A program made the translations under genes and the position numbers. From NCBI RefSeq assembly GCF_025989145.1, contig NZ_JAPDNQ010000001.1, positions 1,054,001 through 1,118,000 of the forward strand: a DNA stretch of 64,000 bases, in the 5' to 3' direction. The notes under the pieces were generated by a model. That model ran no database searches. It worked only from the letters and a program-made list of their open reading frames with translations, and was not told where the DNA came from. Positions 1-8,406 of this stretch are shown here, in pieces. The stretch is from Microbacterium sp. SSM24. Its GTDB lineage: Bacteria > Actinomycetota > Actinomycetes > Actinomycetales > Microbacteriaceae. How positions within the stretch are numbered: position 1 is the stretch's first letter; each line of letters begins with the position of its first letter.

Positions 1-323
1 ACGCCGATGACAAGAGAGGTGACGACGGCCACGGATGCTGCGGCGAGTGTGACCGACGTGGCCCAGAGCAGCCGCGACAGCACGTCACGACCCGCGCTGT
101 CGTTGCCCAGGGGGTGCTCCGCGCTGGGTGGCGCGAGCACCAGCTGGATGGATGCCTCGTTCGGATCGTATGGGGCGATGAACGGTCCGATGATCGCCAT
201 CAGCACGACGAACCCGAGATAGAGCAGCGCGACCAGACCCACGGGCTTGCGGATCAGGCGACGGAACAGCGATGTCGTGACGTGAGGAGTCGGGATCGCC
301 GGAGGCACTTCGATCGCGGTCAT
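1..323 (-). CDS. ABC transporter permease, DppC/OppC type (partial, 5' part only)
   Basis: Inner-membrane permease of a peptide/nickel-type ABC importer. The gene runs off the left edge, so only about the first 107 residues are seen. The visible part has an N-terminal transmembrane segment (LVALLYLGFVVLMAIIGPF) followed by the family hallmark HPLGNDSAGRDVLSRLLW, which in DppC/OppC proteins follows the first membrane helix. Its ATG overlaps the TGA of the upstream DppB-type gene (ATGA), so the two are almost certainly translated together as a heterodimeric channel. The binding protein and ATPases are not in the window, so the substrate (peptide, nickel, oligosaccharide) is open. Confidence 0.9.
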   Translation of the reverse strand, partial: MTAIEVPPAIPTPHVTTSLFRRLIRKPVGLVALLYLGFVVLMAIIGPFIAPYDPNEASIQLVLAPPSAEHPLGNDSAGRDVLSRLLWATSVTLAAASVAVVTSLVIG

Positions 324-1261
324 GACAGTCGCACCTTCGGGTTGAGCGCAGCCTGCGCGAGGTCGATCAGGAGATTGACGATGATCACGATCACGGCGAA
401 CGCCACGACGAGGCCCATCATGACCGGGATGTCGCCCTGCACCCCCGCCTGGACGGTGAGCTGGCCCATGCCGGGGAGGGCGAAGACCTGCTCCACGATG
501 ACGGCACCGCCCAACAGGCCGATGAACTGGACCGCCAGGATGGCCAGGGCCGGTCCGCCGGCGTTGCGCAGGACATGCCTGTATACGACACTGTTGGCGC
601 TCAGCCCTCGACTGCGCAGCGTGCGCACGTAGTCGCGCGACATCGCGTCGATCATCGAGCCGCGGATCTGCTGGGTCACCGCGGCGATCGCCCCGAGGGA
701 GAGAGCGGCGATGGGGAGCGTGACCGACGAGAGCCATCCGGTGAAGGACTCGGTCAGCGGCACGTAGCCGGTGGCTTTGAACCAGTGGAGGTCGATCGCG
801 AAGATCAGCACGAGGTACAGCGCGATCAGGAAGCCCGGGATCGCGAAGCCGAGCACGGAGATGACCTGCACCGTCGCATCCACACCCCCGCCGCGGCGCG
901 CGGCGAGCACGCCCAGGAGGACCGCGAGGACGGCCGTGACCAGCGTCGTTCCGATGACGATCGACAGGGTCACCGCCACCCGGCCCGAGAGGCTCACCGT
1001 CACCAGCTGGCCGTTGAACCAGGACCGGCCGAGGTCACCGGTGAGGGCATTGGTGAGCCAGTCCCAGTACTGCACGACGAGCGGGCGATTCAGACCGAGC
1101 TCCTCAGTTCTGCGCTGAACCTGCTCGGGCGTCGCGTTCTGGCCGAGGATGCGGCGGGCGACGTTCGCACTGTCGAGATAGAGCAGGCTGAAAGCGAGAG
1201 CCGAGATGACGAAGAGGAGCACGACGCCGGCGATCAGGCGCCTGACGATGAAGATGAGCAT
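320..1261 (-). CDS. ABC transporter permease, DppB/OppB type
   Basis: Inner-membrane permease, 313 residues, of the dipeptide/oligopeptide/nickel importer family. It opens with MLIFIVRRLIAG and a first helix typical of DppB. A long periplasmic segment follows (RILGQNATPEQVQ...), then five more hydrophobic helices with the EAA-like loop near AMSRDYVRTLRSRGLS. An upstream in-frame ATG at 1324 exists, but it lacks a ribosome site and adds a basic non-family leader. The ATG at 1261 has AGGAG about 10 nt upstream and gives the usual family N-terminus, so I chose it. It is the first gene of an operon continuing leftwards into the DppC partner. A dyad at 1447-1472 lies in its promoter region. Confidence 0.9.
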   Translation of the reverse strand: MLIFIVRRLIAGVVLLFVISALAFSLLYLDSANVARRILGQNATPEQVQRRTEELGLNRPLVVQYWDWLTNALTGDLGRSWFNGQLVTVSLSGRVAVTLSIVIGTTLVTAVLAVLLGVLAARRGGGVDATVQVISVLGFAIPGFLIALYLVLIFAIDLHWFKATGYVPLTESFTGWLSSVTLPIAALSLGAIAAVTQQIRGSMIDAMSRDYVRTLRSRGLSANSVVYRHVLRNAGGPALAILAVQFIGLLGGAVIVEQVFALPGMGQLTVQAGVQGDIPVMMGLVVAFAVIVIIVNLLIDLAQAALNPKVRLS

Positions 1262-1446
1262 GCGGGGTCCGCTCCTGGTCAGCGAGCTGCGTGCTCGACG
1301 CGCGAGTCCGGCTCGTTGATCCATCGAGCCCGGAGAGCGGTCGCCTGCTCGGCATCGGTCTGGGTGCGGATCATCCTCGGTCCCCTCGATTCGACGACGC
1401 CTCTGTGCGTCGGATAGGGCGAAGGTAGCATCAATTCCGGTCAGTC

Positions 1447-1472
1447 GGTAGGTTTTCGACGTGAAAATCTAC
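1447..1472. promoter_or_regulatory. Dyad operator candidate upstream of the dpp-type operon
   Basis: Near-perfect inverted repeat: GGTAGGTTTTC, 4 nt, GAAAATCTACC (one mismatched pair). It lies about 190 bp upstream of the DppB-type start in an otherwise gene-free stretch. No T-run follows, so an operator is more likely than a terminator. The cognate regulator is not identifiable here. Confidence 0.45.
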
Positions 1473-1515
1473 CAGGCGGTCGTTATTTGCTTTTCGAGGA
1501 CTGCGGAAATGATCA

Positions 1516-1549
1516 CGGCGTGAGCCCGGACTGCGCCGGGCTCACGCCG
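1516..1549. terminator. Bidirectional hairpin terminator
   Basis: Perfect 14-bp stem (CGGCGTGAGCCCGG with its complement) around a 6-nt loop. It sits between the 3' end of the reductase gene (stop at 1627, minus strand) and the promoter region of the permease operon. It most likely ends the leftward transcript of the reductase. There is no strong T-tract, so efficiency is uncertain. Confidence 0.6.
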
Positions 1550-1626
1550 CATGTCGGATGCAGCATCCGTTCGACAGTGCCGAGGTGGGGCACTGATGGG
1601 ATGTGCGCGAAGGTGTCGTCGATCTC

Positions 1627-2205
1627 TCAGCGCACGATCGCGAAGCCGGCAGTCCAGGGGAGCTGCTCTCCCACGGCGAGCGTCAGCTGCAGGAAGCCCA
1701 TCGCCTCGAGTTCGTGCGCGCGCGCCAGCGAGCCGGCGTCGATTGCACCGAGACCTCCCGCAACGATGGCCGCGGAGAGAGTGGCCTTCGCGGCCGCGTC
1801 ATCCCCCGCGACCAGAACGGTCGTGGGCACACCGCCGACCTGTTTGGTCGAGATCGTGCCGGCGAAGTTGGTGTTGAAGGCCTTGAGTACGGACGACTGC
1901 GGAAGTGCGGCCTGGAGTTCGGCGGCTGCCGAGCTGCCGACAGGGACGACCAGCGAGTCGAAGGTCTCGAAGTCGAGCGGGTTGGTGATGTCGACCACGA
2001 CCTTGCCGGCGAGCTGCTCGCCGGCTCGCGAGACGATGTCGGCCACAGCAGGGTACGGGACGGCGAGGATCACGATGTCGCCCACGATGGGCGCGGTGCC
2101 GACCTGGTCGCGCGTGACGTGGATCACGTCGTTGCCGCCGGCGGCGAGCATCCCGCCGATCGCGTCGCCCATGCTGCCTGTTCCGATGATCGTGAAGCTG
2201 CTCAT
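1627..2205 (-). CDS. NAD(P)-binding oxidoreductase, F420-dependent NADP reductase-like
   Basis: Soluble 192-residue protein with an N-terminal Rossmann motif (TIIGTGSMGDAIGGMLAAGG) and the architecture of the coenzyme F420-dependent NADP oxidoreductase family. The VVDITNPLDF segment matches the family's nucleotide-site loop. It is somewhat shorter than true F420:NADP reductases (about 210-230 residues), so the redox partner is uncertain. A good ribosome site (GGAGAAGG) precedes the ATG. It is divergent from a MarR-type regulator and shares an 86-bp promoter region with two matching operator-like sites, so control by that regulator is likely. Confidence 0.8.
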   Translation of the reverse strand: MSSFTIIGTGSMGDAIGGMLAAGGNDVIHVTRDQVGTAPIVGDIVILAVPYPAVADIVSRAGEQLAGKVVVDITNPLDFETFDSLVVPVGSSAAAELQAALPQSSVLKAFNTNFAGTISTKQVGGVPTTVLVAGDDAAAKATLSAAIVAGGLGAIDAGSLARAHELEAMGFLQLTLAVGEQLPWTAGFAIVR

Positions 2206-2230
2206 GTCAAATCCTTCTCCGTGTAGTTTG

Positions 2231-2271
2231 GTTGTACCTGCAACTATACCCTAGATACTTGTAGGTGCAAC
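2231..2271. promoter_or_regulatory. Paired MarR-type operator sites
   Basis: Two copies of one 14-bp site face each other in the divergent promoter: GTTGTACCTGCAAC at 2231-2244, and, on the other strand, GTTGCACCTACAAG at 2258-2271. Spacing between centres is 27 bp, and both lie between the divergent starts at 2205 and 2292. MarR-family proteins commonly bind such short dyads and regulate themselves and the neighbouring gene. Confidence 0.55.
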
Positions 2272-2291
2272 TTTTGGGATAGAGTGGTCCC

Positions 2292-2846
2292 ATGGACGCG
2301 CTCAGGTATGACGAACGCGTGGCGGTGGCGCGCCTGCGGGCACTGCTGGAGCTGCTTCCCACCGCGCTCGACCGCCGGCTGGCCGACGCCGGCATCGGCT
2401 CCTTCGAGTTCACGCTCTTGGAGGCGCTGCACGAAGCGGAGCTGCGGCGACTTCGGCTGACAGCCCTGGCCGCCCGCACCAATGCCACCCTCCCCCGGCT
2501 CTCCCGAGTCGTCACGGGACTCGAACGTAAGGGGTTGGTCACGCGCGCCGCGTGCGAGGAAGACGGCCGCGCCACGAACGCCGTTCTGACGGATGCCGGC
2601 GAGGCCGTCTACTCCGAGGCTGCGCCGCTGTACGAGCGGGCCGTGCGGGAGACGATCTTGGACGGGCTCGACGGTGACGGGGTGCAGCAACTGGCCGGCA
2701 TCTCGTTCGCCATCCTCGACAAGCTCGATCCCGACCGACGGCTGGCCGTGAGCGCGCCCGGGGGCGAAGCGGTCGACCGCGCCTCTCAGAACACAAGTGC
2801 ATCCCGTGACGACAGCGAGTGCGCGGCGGATCCCGCTGCGACCTGA
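2292..2846 (+). CDS. MarR family transcriptional regulator
   Basis: 184-residue DNA-binding protein with the MarR winged-helix layout: N-terminal dimerisation helices, the recognition region LTALAARTNATLPRLSRVVT at about residues 57-76, and the wing with GLVTRAACEEDGRATNAVLT at about 84-103. It probably represses itself and the divergent reductase gene through the paired sites in the shared promoter. The inducer is unknown. The last 30 residues are low-complexity and may be dispensable. Confidence 0.9.
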   Translation: MDALRYDERVAVARLRALLELLPTALDRRLADAGIGSFEFTLLEALHEAELRRLRLTALAARTNATLPRLSRVVTGLERKGLVTRAACEEDGRATNAVLTDAGEAVYSEAAPLYERAVRETILDGLDGDGVQQLAGISFAILDKLDPDRRLAVSAPGGEAVDRASQNTSASRDDSECAADPAAT

Positions 2847-2992
2847 CGCCGCCACCAGCGCACGCCTCCGGCGTGTATGTTCCTGAGTCGGCGCTCGAAT
2901 CGAAGAGCCACGCGCGCGAGAGGTCGTCTTATGCGAATCCTGATCGGTGTCGACGGATCGGCCACCCATCCCCGACCTCAGCGGTGGGTGAG

Positions 2993-3457
2993 GTGAGCGA
3001 GCCGATCGTTCCCGAGCTCGTTCGGGCTTTCGACGTCACCGTCAGGCTGGGACCCGTCGAGGATCACGGCGCCACCCGGGCCGGACATCGGCGAGTCATT
3101 CCGATCGTGGGCGGTGAGATCAGCGGGGCGATCGAGGCGACGATCCTGCCCGGTGGAGCCGACTGGCAGCTCGTACGCACCGACGGCGCGCTCGAGATCG
3201 ACGGCCGCTACTCGGCCCGCACGGCCGACGACGACCTCCTGTTTCTGCAGGTGTCCGGCGTTCGCAGCGGGCCCCCCGACGTTCTCGCAGCATTGCTCGC
3301 CGGGGAGGACGTGGCGCCGACCGAGTACTACTTCAGAACGGCGTTGCGGATCGAGACATCGGCACCTGCTCTGGCGTCACTCGAGCACGCGGTGTTCGTG
3401 GCATCCTGCATCAGGCACGCGGCGACCGTGCGGTACACCGCGTTCCGCGTGACCTGA
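2993..3457 (+). CDS. DUF3237 family protein
   Basis: About 154 residues, cytosolic, function unknown. The pattern GPVEDHGATRAGHRRVIPIV, then EISGAIEATILPGGADWQ, and a later RYSARTADDDLLFLQVSG block match DUF3237 (a small beta-barrel-like family found near oxidoreductases). The frame stays open further upstream, but that part has no domain character. GTG codons at 2984 and 2993 are the likely starts, and 2993 gives the usual family length. It follows the MarR gene on the same strand after about 146 nt and is convergent with the next gene. Confidence 0.65.
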   Translation: MSEPIVPELVRAFDVTVRLGPVEDHGATRAGHRRVIPIVGGEISGAIEATILPGGADWQLVRTDGALEIDGRYSARTADDDLLFLQVSGVRSGPPDVLAALLAGEDVAPTEYYFRTALRIETSAPALASLEHAVFVASCIRHAATVRYTAFRVT

Positions 3458-3518
3458 TCGACGAACGGGGCGCACCCGCGTGAATGCTTCGCGATGAGTT
3501 TGGGCGCGAGACCACGGG

Positions 3519-4226
3519 TCACGTCGGTGTAGATCGCAGCGGCCGGTGGTTGCGCCACGCCTGCTGATATGTCCAGAAGCCGTAGCGCGCGAAGCCTGCC
3601 ATGATCACGAGTCCGACCAGCAGTCCGACGACGATCGCCCAGCCGATACCTCCGCCCAGCGCGACGATGATGCCGCCCGCGAGCAGGCCGACGACGCAGG
3701 CATTGACGACGATGATCAGCATGAATGAGCTCCCGAACAGGTGACTGAAGCTTCGTCGGCGCAGGAACGAATAGGTGAGCTGCGAACCCGCCATGTCGTC
3801 TGCTGTAGCCGCGAGGAAGTACTTCTCAATGGGCGGGTCCATGTCGACGTATGCCCCGCGCAGCCGGTTCATCGCCACGACGTACATGAGGTCCTCTTCG
3901 GCCACATTGAACACACGCGCCTGGGTCATCAGTCCCAGTACCGCGAGGAACCCGAGAATCACCAGCGCCGCACCGGCGAACCACCCGTCGAACCGGGTCG
4001 CCTGCCCGAGCAGCCCGATCGTCACCAGGCCGGCGGACACGAGCGTCAGGAAGATCGTGATCCGGGTGAGCACCTCGCCCTGCGCCGTGCCGCGGGCCGC
4101 GAGCAGTCCCCAGTGCTCCGTTGCGAGCATCTGCGCGCGCCGTGCGAGCACCGCGTCAGACTCCGCCGCGTCCGGCGCGGCCGGGGTCTCGTCGGCGGAA
4201 GGGTCGACAGGCACGTCCACAGCCAT
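3519..4226 (-). CDS. Hypothetical four-helix membrane protein
   Basis: 235 residues. A charged, Ala/Pro/Asp-rich N-terminus (VDPSADETPAAPDAAESD) is followed by four hydrophobic segments in two pairs: ITIFLTLVSAGLVTIGLL and AALVILGFLAVLGLM, then FMLIIVVNACVVGLLAGG and WAIVVGLLVGLVIMAGF. A soluble loop between the pairs holds DLMYVVAMNRLRGAYVDMDP. No enzymatic motif is seen. The ATG at 4226 was chosen because the open frame upstream of it is arginine-rich and not protein-like, and GGAGAG lies upstream of it. Function unknown. Confidence 0.65.
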   Translation of the reverse strand: MAVDVPVDPSADETPAAPDAAESDAVLARRAQMLATEHWGLLAARGTAQGEVLTRITIFLTLVSAGLVTIGLLGQATRFDGWFAGAALVILGFLAVLGLMTQARVFNVAEEDLMYVVAMNRLRGAYVDMDPPIEKYFLAATADDMAGSQLTYSFLRRRSFSHLFGSSFMLIIVVNACVVGLLAGGIIVALGGGIGWAIVVGLLVGLVIMAGFARYGFWTYQQAWRNHRPLRSTPT

Positions 4227-4687
4227 GAGCCATTGTCTCTCCGGGTGAGCCGGCGCGCCAGGCCGGCGCATCCTGCGGGGCTCACGGGAGATGATCTCGG
4301 CCGAGCGTCCGAAGCCACCGAGGCGGTACCCCCGCCCCCCGAACCCAGCGATCGCCCGCCGTGCGATCACGTCGCTGAACGTGTTGCCCCAGAATGTGCT
4401 GCGAACTCCGTCGGCTCGGTCGTGGCTGCAGACTGCGCCAGACGGAGAACGAGACGAGCGGCCTGTTCAGCGAATGGTTCTCGATGGGCTGCCGTGAGCT
4501 GAACGGGGCCCGATCATCGGCGATCGAGGTGCGCAGGGAGCTGAGCACCCTGTGGCGGAAATGGGTCCGTGAGATCCGATGAGACGCGATGTCGCCCGCC
4601 GCCGTGGGATCGGTTCCCCATGTAGTTCACCGCGCTCGGCTATCGTCGTGCGTAAGAACCCAGTTCAGGATATCCGCCCCGCCTCGG
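4227..4687. other. Gene-poor 460-bp gap
   Basis: No convincing gene. A plus-strand open stretch at 4394-4582 ends in a helix-like tail (RRELSTLWRKWVREIR), but it has no ribosome site and no family resemblance. It could be a relic of a longer gene. No clear terminator or RNA was recognised. Confidence 0.4.
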
Positions 4688-5053
4688 TCAGCGCGGGTCG
4701 ACGCGCAGCGTGGTCTGCCGGGCAAGCGAGGTGGTGATCGAACGGGTGGCCGATCCCTGGCCGTACTTGGCGAAGTAGGCCGCGTCGATCGCGTCATCGT
4801 GCGACACGTCGAGCGTGTACGCGACAGCCCGGGTGGTGCCGTCCCAGCGGAGGAAGCCCTCGAAGTGGCGGGCGACACCTTTGAACCACGCGCCGTCCGG
4901 CCCCTTGACCGACCGCAGGTAGAGGTCGCCGTCGACGACGACGTGCCACACGATGGTGAGGGTGCGACTCGAGCCGTCGGCACGGCGTCCCGCGACTCTC
5001 ACCTCACCGGCGCGGTGCAGTTCTCGCAGCTCGGCGTCAGTCCATCCGGTCAT
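4688..5053 (-). CDS. DUF2255 family protein
   Basis: 121-residue cytosolic protein. The order ELRELHRAGEVRVAGRRADG, TLTIVWHVVVDGDLYLRSVK, GPDGAWFKGVARHFEG and DDAIDAAYFAKYG matches DUF2255, which is distantly related to flavin-binding split-barrel proteins. Function is unknown. The start ATG at 5053 lies inside the 3' end of the upstream cupin gene (17-nt overlap), indicating co-transcription and probably coupled translation with it. Confidence 0.75.
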   Translation of the reverse strand: MTGWTDAELRELHRAGEVRVAGRRADGSSRTLTIVWHVVVDGDLYLRSVKGPDGAWFKGVARHFEGFLRWDGTTRAVAYTLDVSHDDAIDAAYFAKYGQGSATRSITTSLARQTTLRVDPR

Positions 5054-5471
5054 CGTCGGCTCCTTCGCTCGCCGTGCCGCGGTACTCGGCGTCGGTGATG
5101 TGCTCTTTCCAGATCGTGGTCGTCGCCGGGTCATCGCCCGCTTCGAGCATCGCGATGTGCTCCATGAAGCATCCGGGCGCAGCGGCATGCCAGTGGTCCT
5201 CCCCCGGCGGGGTGTACAGAGTCTGGCCGGCCGGCACGTCGATGATCGTGCCGTCGCGGTGCCCGAAGCGCGCGACGCCCTGGGTGACGCGCACGTACTG
5301 GCCGCGGGCGTGAGAGTGCCAAGCGGTGCGGCCGCCGGGCGCGAACCGCACCGTCGCCACCGTCATCCGCTGATCCGCTTCATGCGGGGTGGCGATCGGG
5401 TCGAGCCACACGTCTCCAGCGAACTTGTCCGGCGGGTTCTTCACTGTGGGCGCCACGGGTTCGATGTTCAT
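5037..5471 (-). CDS. Cupin domain protein
   Basis: 144 residues with a single cupin barrel. Motif 1 is GGRTAWHSHARGQYVRVTQG (two His and the usual Gly spacing), and motif 2 is PAGQTLYTPPGEDHWHAAAP, giving the third histidine and a metal-site look. The C-terminal TIWKEHITDAEY stretch is common in the carboxymuconolactone-decarboxylase-associated cupins. It leads the two-gene unit with the DUF2255 gene and lies just downstream of an aldo/keto reductase on the same strand. The substrate is unknown. Confidence 0.85.
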   Translation of the reverse strand: MNIEPVAPTVKNPPDKFAGDVWLDPIATPHEADQRMTVATVRFAPGGRTAWHSHARGQYVRVTQGVARFGHRDGTIIDVPAGQTLYTPPGEDHWHAAAPGCFMEHIAMLEAGDDPATTTIWKEHITDAEYRGTASEGADDDRMD

Positions 5472-5497
5472 CGGATCCTCTTCCTTACGTCAGCGGG

Positions 5498-6529
5498 TCA
5501 TCGGATGCTGCCGCGTCGCCGTGCAGCCGGGAGCAGCTCGTGCGCGCCGTAGCTGTTGTCGTCGGGGTTGATGGTGACGCCCGGCGCGACGATCCCGTCG
5601 ATCCGGTCCAGGACGGCCGGGCTCAGCACGACACCGGCCGCCGGCAGGTACGACTCGAGCTGCTCCATCGTGCGGGGCCCGACGATGGCAGCGGTGACCC
5701 CCGGGTGGTTGATCACGAAAGCGATCGCGAGCTCGATCATCGACAGACCCGCCTCGTCGGCGACCGCGGCGAGGTCCTCGACGATGTCGAGCTTGCGTTG
5801 GTTCGCGGGCGAGGTCATGTCGAATCGCGCGGACGGTCGAGCGCTCGAGGTCGGCGCCGACGGGGAGTCCTTCCGCCACCGCCCGGTGAGCCATCCCCCC
5901 GCGAGCGGGCTGTACGTGAGCGTGCCCATCCCGTGACGCCGGGCCGTGGGGAGCACGTCGTCCTCGATCCCCCTCACCAGGATCGAGTACGGGGGCTGCT
6001 CGGTGACGAATCGCTCGAGGTTCCGCTGCTGCGACGCCCACTGCGCCTCCACGATCTGCGACCCCGAATACGATGAGCTCCCGATGTAGCGGATCTTGCC
6101 CTGGTGGACGAGGTCGGACAGGGCGCCGAGAGTCTCCTCGACGTCGGTATCCGGGCTCGGGCGGTGCACCTGGTAGAGGTCGATGTAGTCGGTATCCAGG
6201 CGCCGGAGCGAGTCCTCGACCGCGCGGATGATCCATCTGCGAGACCCGCCGCGCTGGTTCGGGTCGTCCGGATCCATCGGCATGAAGAACTTCGTCGCCA
6301 GCACGACCTCGTCGCGGCGTCCCTTCAACGCTTTGCCGGTGATCTCCTCCGACACCCCGGCCGAGTAGACGTCGGCGGTGTCGACGACGTTGATCCCGGC
6401 ATCCAGTGCGGCGTGAGTGATGCGGATGCTGTCCGCCTCGTCCTGGTTACCCCAGGGGCCGAACATCATCGTGCCCACGCAGAGCGGGCTGACTTTCACC
6501 CCTGTGCGGCCCAGCGGACGGTACTCCAT
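5498..6529 (-). CDS. Aldo/keto reductase (AKR, YghZ/YajO-like)
   Basis: 343-residue cytosolic NADPH-dependent oxidoreductase with a TIM barrel. The catalytic tetrad is visible as Asp50 and Tyr55 (VVDTADVYSAG), Lys80 (VLATKFF) and His122 (YQVHRPSPD). The C-terminal cofactor region reads AAIVGPRTMEQLESYL. It belongs to the voltage-channel-beta/YghZ-like branch by its N-terminal YRPLGRTGVKVSPLCVGTM. It is followed closely by the cupin gene and preceded by an XRE regulator on the same strand, suggesting a redox/detoxification group. Confidence 0.92.
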   Translation of the reverse strand: MEYRPLGRTGVKVSPLCVGTMMFGPWGNQDEADSIRITHAALDAGINVVDTADVYSAGVSEEITGKALKGRRDEVVLATKFFMPMDPDDPNQRGGSRRWIIRAVEDSLRRLDTDYIDLYQVHRPSPDTDVEETLGALSDLVHQGKIRYIGSSSYSGSQIVEAQWASQQRNLERFVTEQPPYSILVRGIEDDVLPTARRHGMGTLTYSPLAGGWLTGRWRKDSPSAPTSSARPSARFDMTSPANQRKLDIVEDLAAVADEAGLSMIELAIAFVINHPGVTAAIVGPRTMEQLESYLPAAGVVLSPAVLDRIDGIVAPGVTINPDDNSYGAHELLPAARRRGSIR

Positions 6530-6547
6530 GATTCGATTCCCTTCGAT

Positions 6548-7480
6548 TCAAACGACATCGCGATAGCCGGCGCGCGCGGCCTGCCACGACGGGTTCCCTG
6601 CCCGGATCGGCGCTGAGTCCGCGGCTCTGCTCCCTGCGCGGGTGGCGGCCAGGCTTCCGAGAAGGCGCAGTCGCTCCTCGGTCGGGGTGTCGACGGCAGG
6701 AGTCATGGTGAACATGATCAGCCCGTTGTCGGCGGGAAGCTCGAGGGCTTCGTAGTCGAACGCCAGGTCGCCGACATCGGGGTGGTGGAGGCGCTTGCTC
6801 CCGGTGCGGTGGAAGCGGACGTCGTGTGCCGCCCAGCGGGCCCGGAAGACGTCGCTGCGGGTGACGAGTTCGCCGATGAGGTCGGTGAGCGGCTTGTCAT
6901 GAGGGTTGCGGCCGGCCTCCACGCGGAGGGACGCGACGATGCTGTTCGCCCCCGCCTCCCAGTCGGTGTAGAAGGTTCGAGCGGCGGGGTTGAGGAAGGT
7001 GAAGCGCGCGTTGTTCCGCCCGTTGGCCGGGTCGTCGATGATCGGCGAGAACACCGCATGCCCGATGTCGTTGGTGGCGAGGAAGTCCTTGCGGGTGTTG
7101 GCGATGTACGCCGGCGCGGTGATCGCGTCGAGCAGTCGCTGCAGCTCGGGACGGATCGTGACGTTTCCCGCGCGCGGACGCTTTCGCCTCGGGCCGGCGG
7201 GAGCCGCAGCGTGTGCGAGGTCGTGGAGGTGTGCGGTCTCGGCCTCGTCGAGCTGCAGCGCACGGGCGAGGGCGTCGAGCACCTCGGGGGAGACGCCGGC
7301 GAGGTTGCCGCGCTCCATGCGCGCGTAGTAGTCGACGCTCATTCCCGCGAGCATCGCGACTTCCTCGCGGCGCAGCCCTTCGACGCGGCGGCGGCCTCCG
7401 CCGATGATGCCGGCCCGGTCGGGCGTCAGTCGTGCTCGGCGGGTGAGGAGGAACTCCCGCACCTCTGCCTGCTGGTCCAT
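6548..7480 (-). CDS. XRE-family regulator with MmyB-like ligand domain
   Basis: 310 residues. The N-terminal helix-turn-helix (RREEVAMLAGMSVDYYARME, about residues 39-58) is followed by a C-terminal MmyB-like domain (ITAPAYIANTRKDFLATNDI ... NNARFTFLNPAARTFYTDWE), the standard two-part layout of this large actinobacterial regulator family. The ATG at 7480 was chosen because the region upstream is arginine-rich shadow sequence. Aldo/keto reductase genes on both sides are likely targets, as is common for this family. The ligand is unknown. Confidence 0.88.
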   Translation of the reverse strand: MDQQAEVREFLLTRRARLTPDRAGIIGGGRRRVEGLRREEVAMLAGMSVDYYARMERGNLAGVSPEVLDALARALQLDEAETAHLHDLAHAAAPAGPRRKRPRAGNVTIRPELQRLLDAITAPAYIANTRKDFLATNDIGHAVFSPIIDDPANGRNNARFTFLNPAARTFYTDWEAGANSIVASLRVEAGRNPHDKPLTDLIGELVTRSDVFRARWAAHDVRFHRTGSKRLHHPDVGDLAFDYEALELPADNGLIMFTMTPAVDTPTEERLRLLGSLAATRAGSRAADSAPIRAGNPSWQAARAGYRDVV

Positions 7481-7524
7481 GCCCGTCACGCTAGGCCCCT
7501 TCGCGGCGTTGTCGATAGAGCACG

Positions 7525-8406
7525 TCAGTCCTCTGGGATGTCGCGGCCGAACGTCTCGAGGGTGACGACCTCGGGCTCGGGTCCGCCTCGCACGCCGGTG
7601 TCGAGCGCGTCGATGCGGGCGATCTCGTCGGGGGTGAGCTCGAAGTCGAACACGTCGAAGTTCTCGGCGATGCGAGCGGGCTTGACGGACTTCGGGATGG
7701 CCTGGACGCCGTGCTGGATGTGCCACCGGAGCATGACCTGCGCAGCGCTCTTCTCGTGCGCCTGGGCGATCTCGACGATGACCGGGTCGTTGAACGTGCT
7801 CTTCGAGTCGTCGCCCCGGTACGAGGTGATGCCGCCGATCGGAGACCACGCCTGCGTGAGGATGCCGTGCCGCGTGCCGAAGTCCTGCAGGTCGCGCTGC
7901 TGAAAGTAGGGGTGGACCTCGATCTGGTTCACGGCAGGGACCACATCGGTCTCGTCGAGAAGGGTCGTGAGGTGATCGATCATGAAGTTGCTCACACCGA
8001 TGGCTCGCACCTTGCCGTCAGCGAGCAGCGTCTCGAGCGCCTTGTACGCGGCGATGGTCTTGTCGAACGCTCCCGGAAGCGCCTGATGAAGGATGAACAG
8101 GTCGATGACGTCGACATGCAGCTTCCGCGAGCTCTTCTCGAACGCATGAAGCGTCTCGTCGTAGCCGTAGTCGCTGATCCAGACCTTCGACTCGATGAAC
8201 ACGTCGTCGCGAGCAGAACCGGATGCCTTCAGCGCATCTCCGACGCCGCGCTCGTTGGCGTACGCGGCCGCCGTGTCGATCAGACGGTAGCCCGTCGAGA
8301 GAGCAGCCGCAACCGCCTCGGCCGTCTCAGCGGGCGGGGTCTGGAAGACGCCGAAGCCGAGGGCGGGGATGTCGACGCCGTTGTTCAGCGTGAGGGTGTT
8401 CGTCAT
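7525..8406 (-). CDS. Aldo/keto reductase, 2,5-diketo-D-gluconate reductase-like
   Basis: 293-residue NADPH-dependent carbonyl reductase of the AKR5-type branch. The tetrad is Asp44 and Tyr49 (LIDTAAAYANE), Lys74 (IESKVWI) and His107 (LFILHQAL). The signature IGVSNFMIDHL and the C-terminal nucleotide segment AIPKSVKPARIAENFDVFDF are complete. The ATG at 8406 gives the canonical length. It is the last chromosomal gene before the tRNA-derived left junction at 8846. Confidence 0.93.
   Translation of the reverse strand: MTNTLTLNNGVDIPALGFGVFQTPPAETAEAVAAALSTGYRLIDTAAAYANERGVGDALKASGSARDDVFIESKVWISDYGYDETLHAFEKSSRKLHVDVIDLFILHQALPGAFDKTIAAYKALETLLADGKVRAIGVSNFMIDHLTTLLDETDVVPAVNQIEVHPYFQQRDLQDFGTRHGILTQAWSPIGGITSYRGDDSKSTFNDPVIVEIAQAHEKSAAQVMLRWHIQHGVQAIPKSVKPARIAENFDVFDFELTPDEIARIDALDTGVRGGPEPEVVTLETFGRDIPED

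Noticed and set aside
4394..4582. Small plus-strand gene (62 codons)
   Set aside because: No ribosome site and no family resemblance; left as a possible relic within the gap entry.
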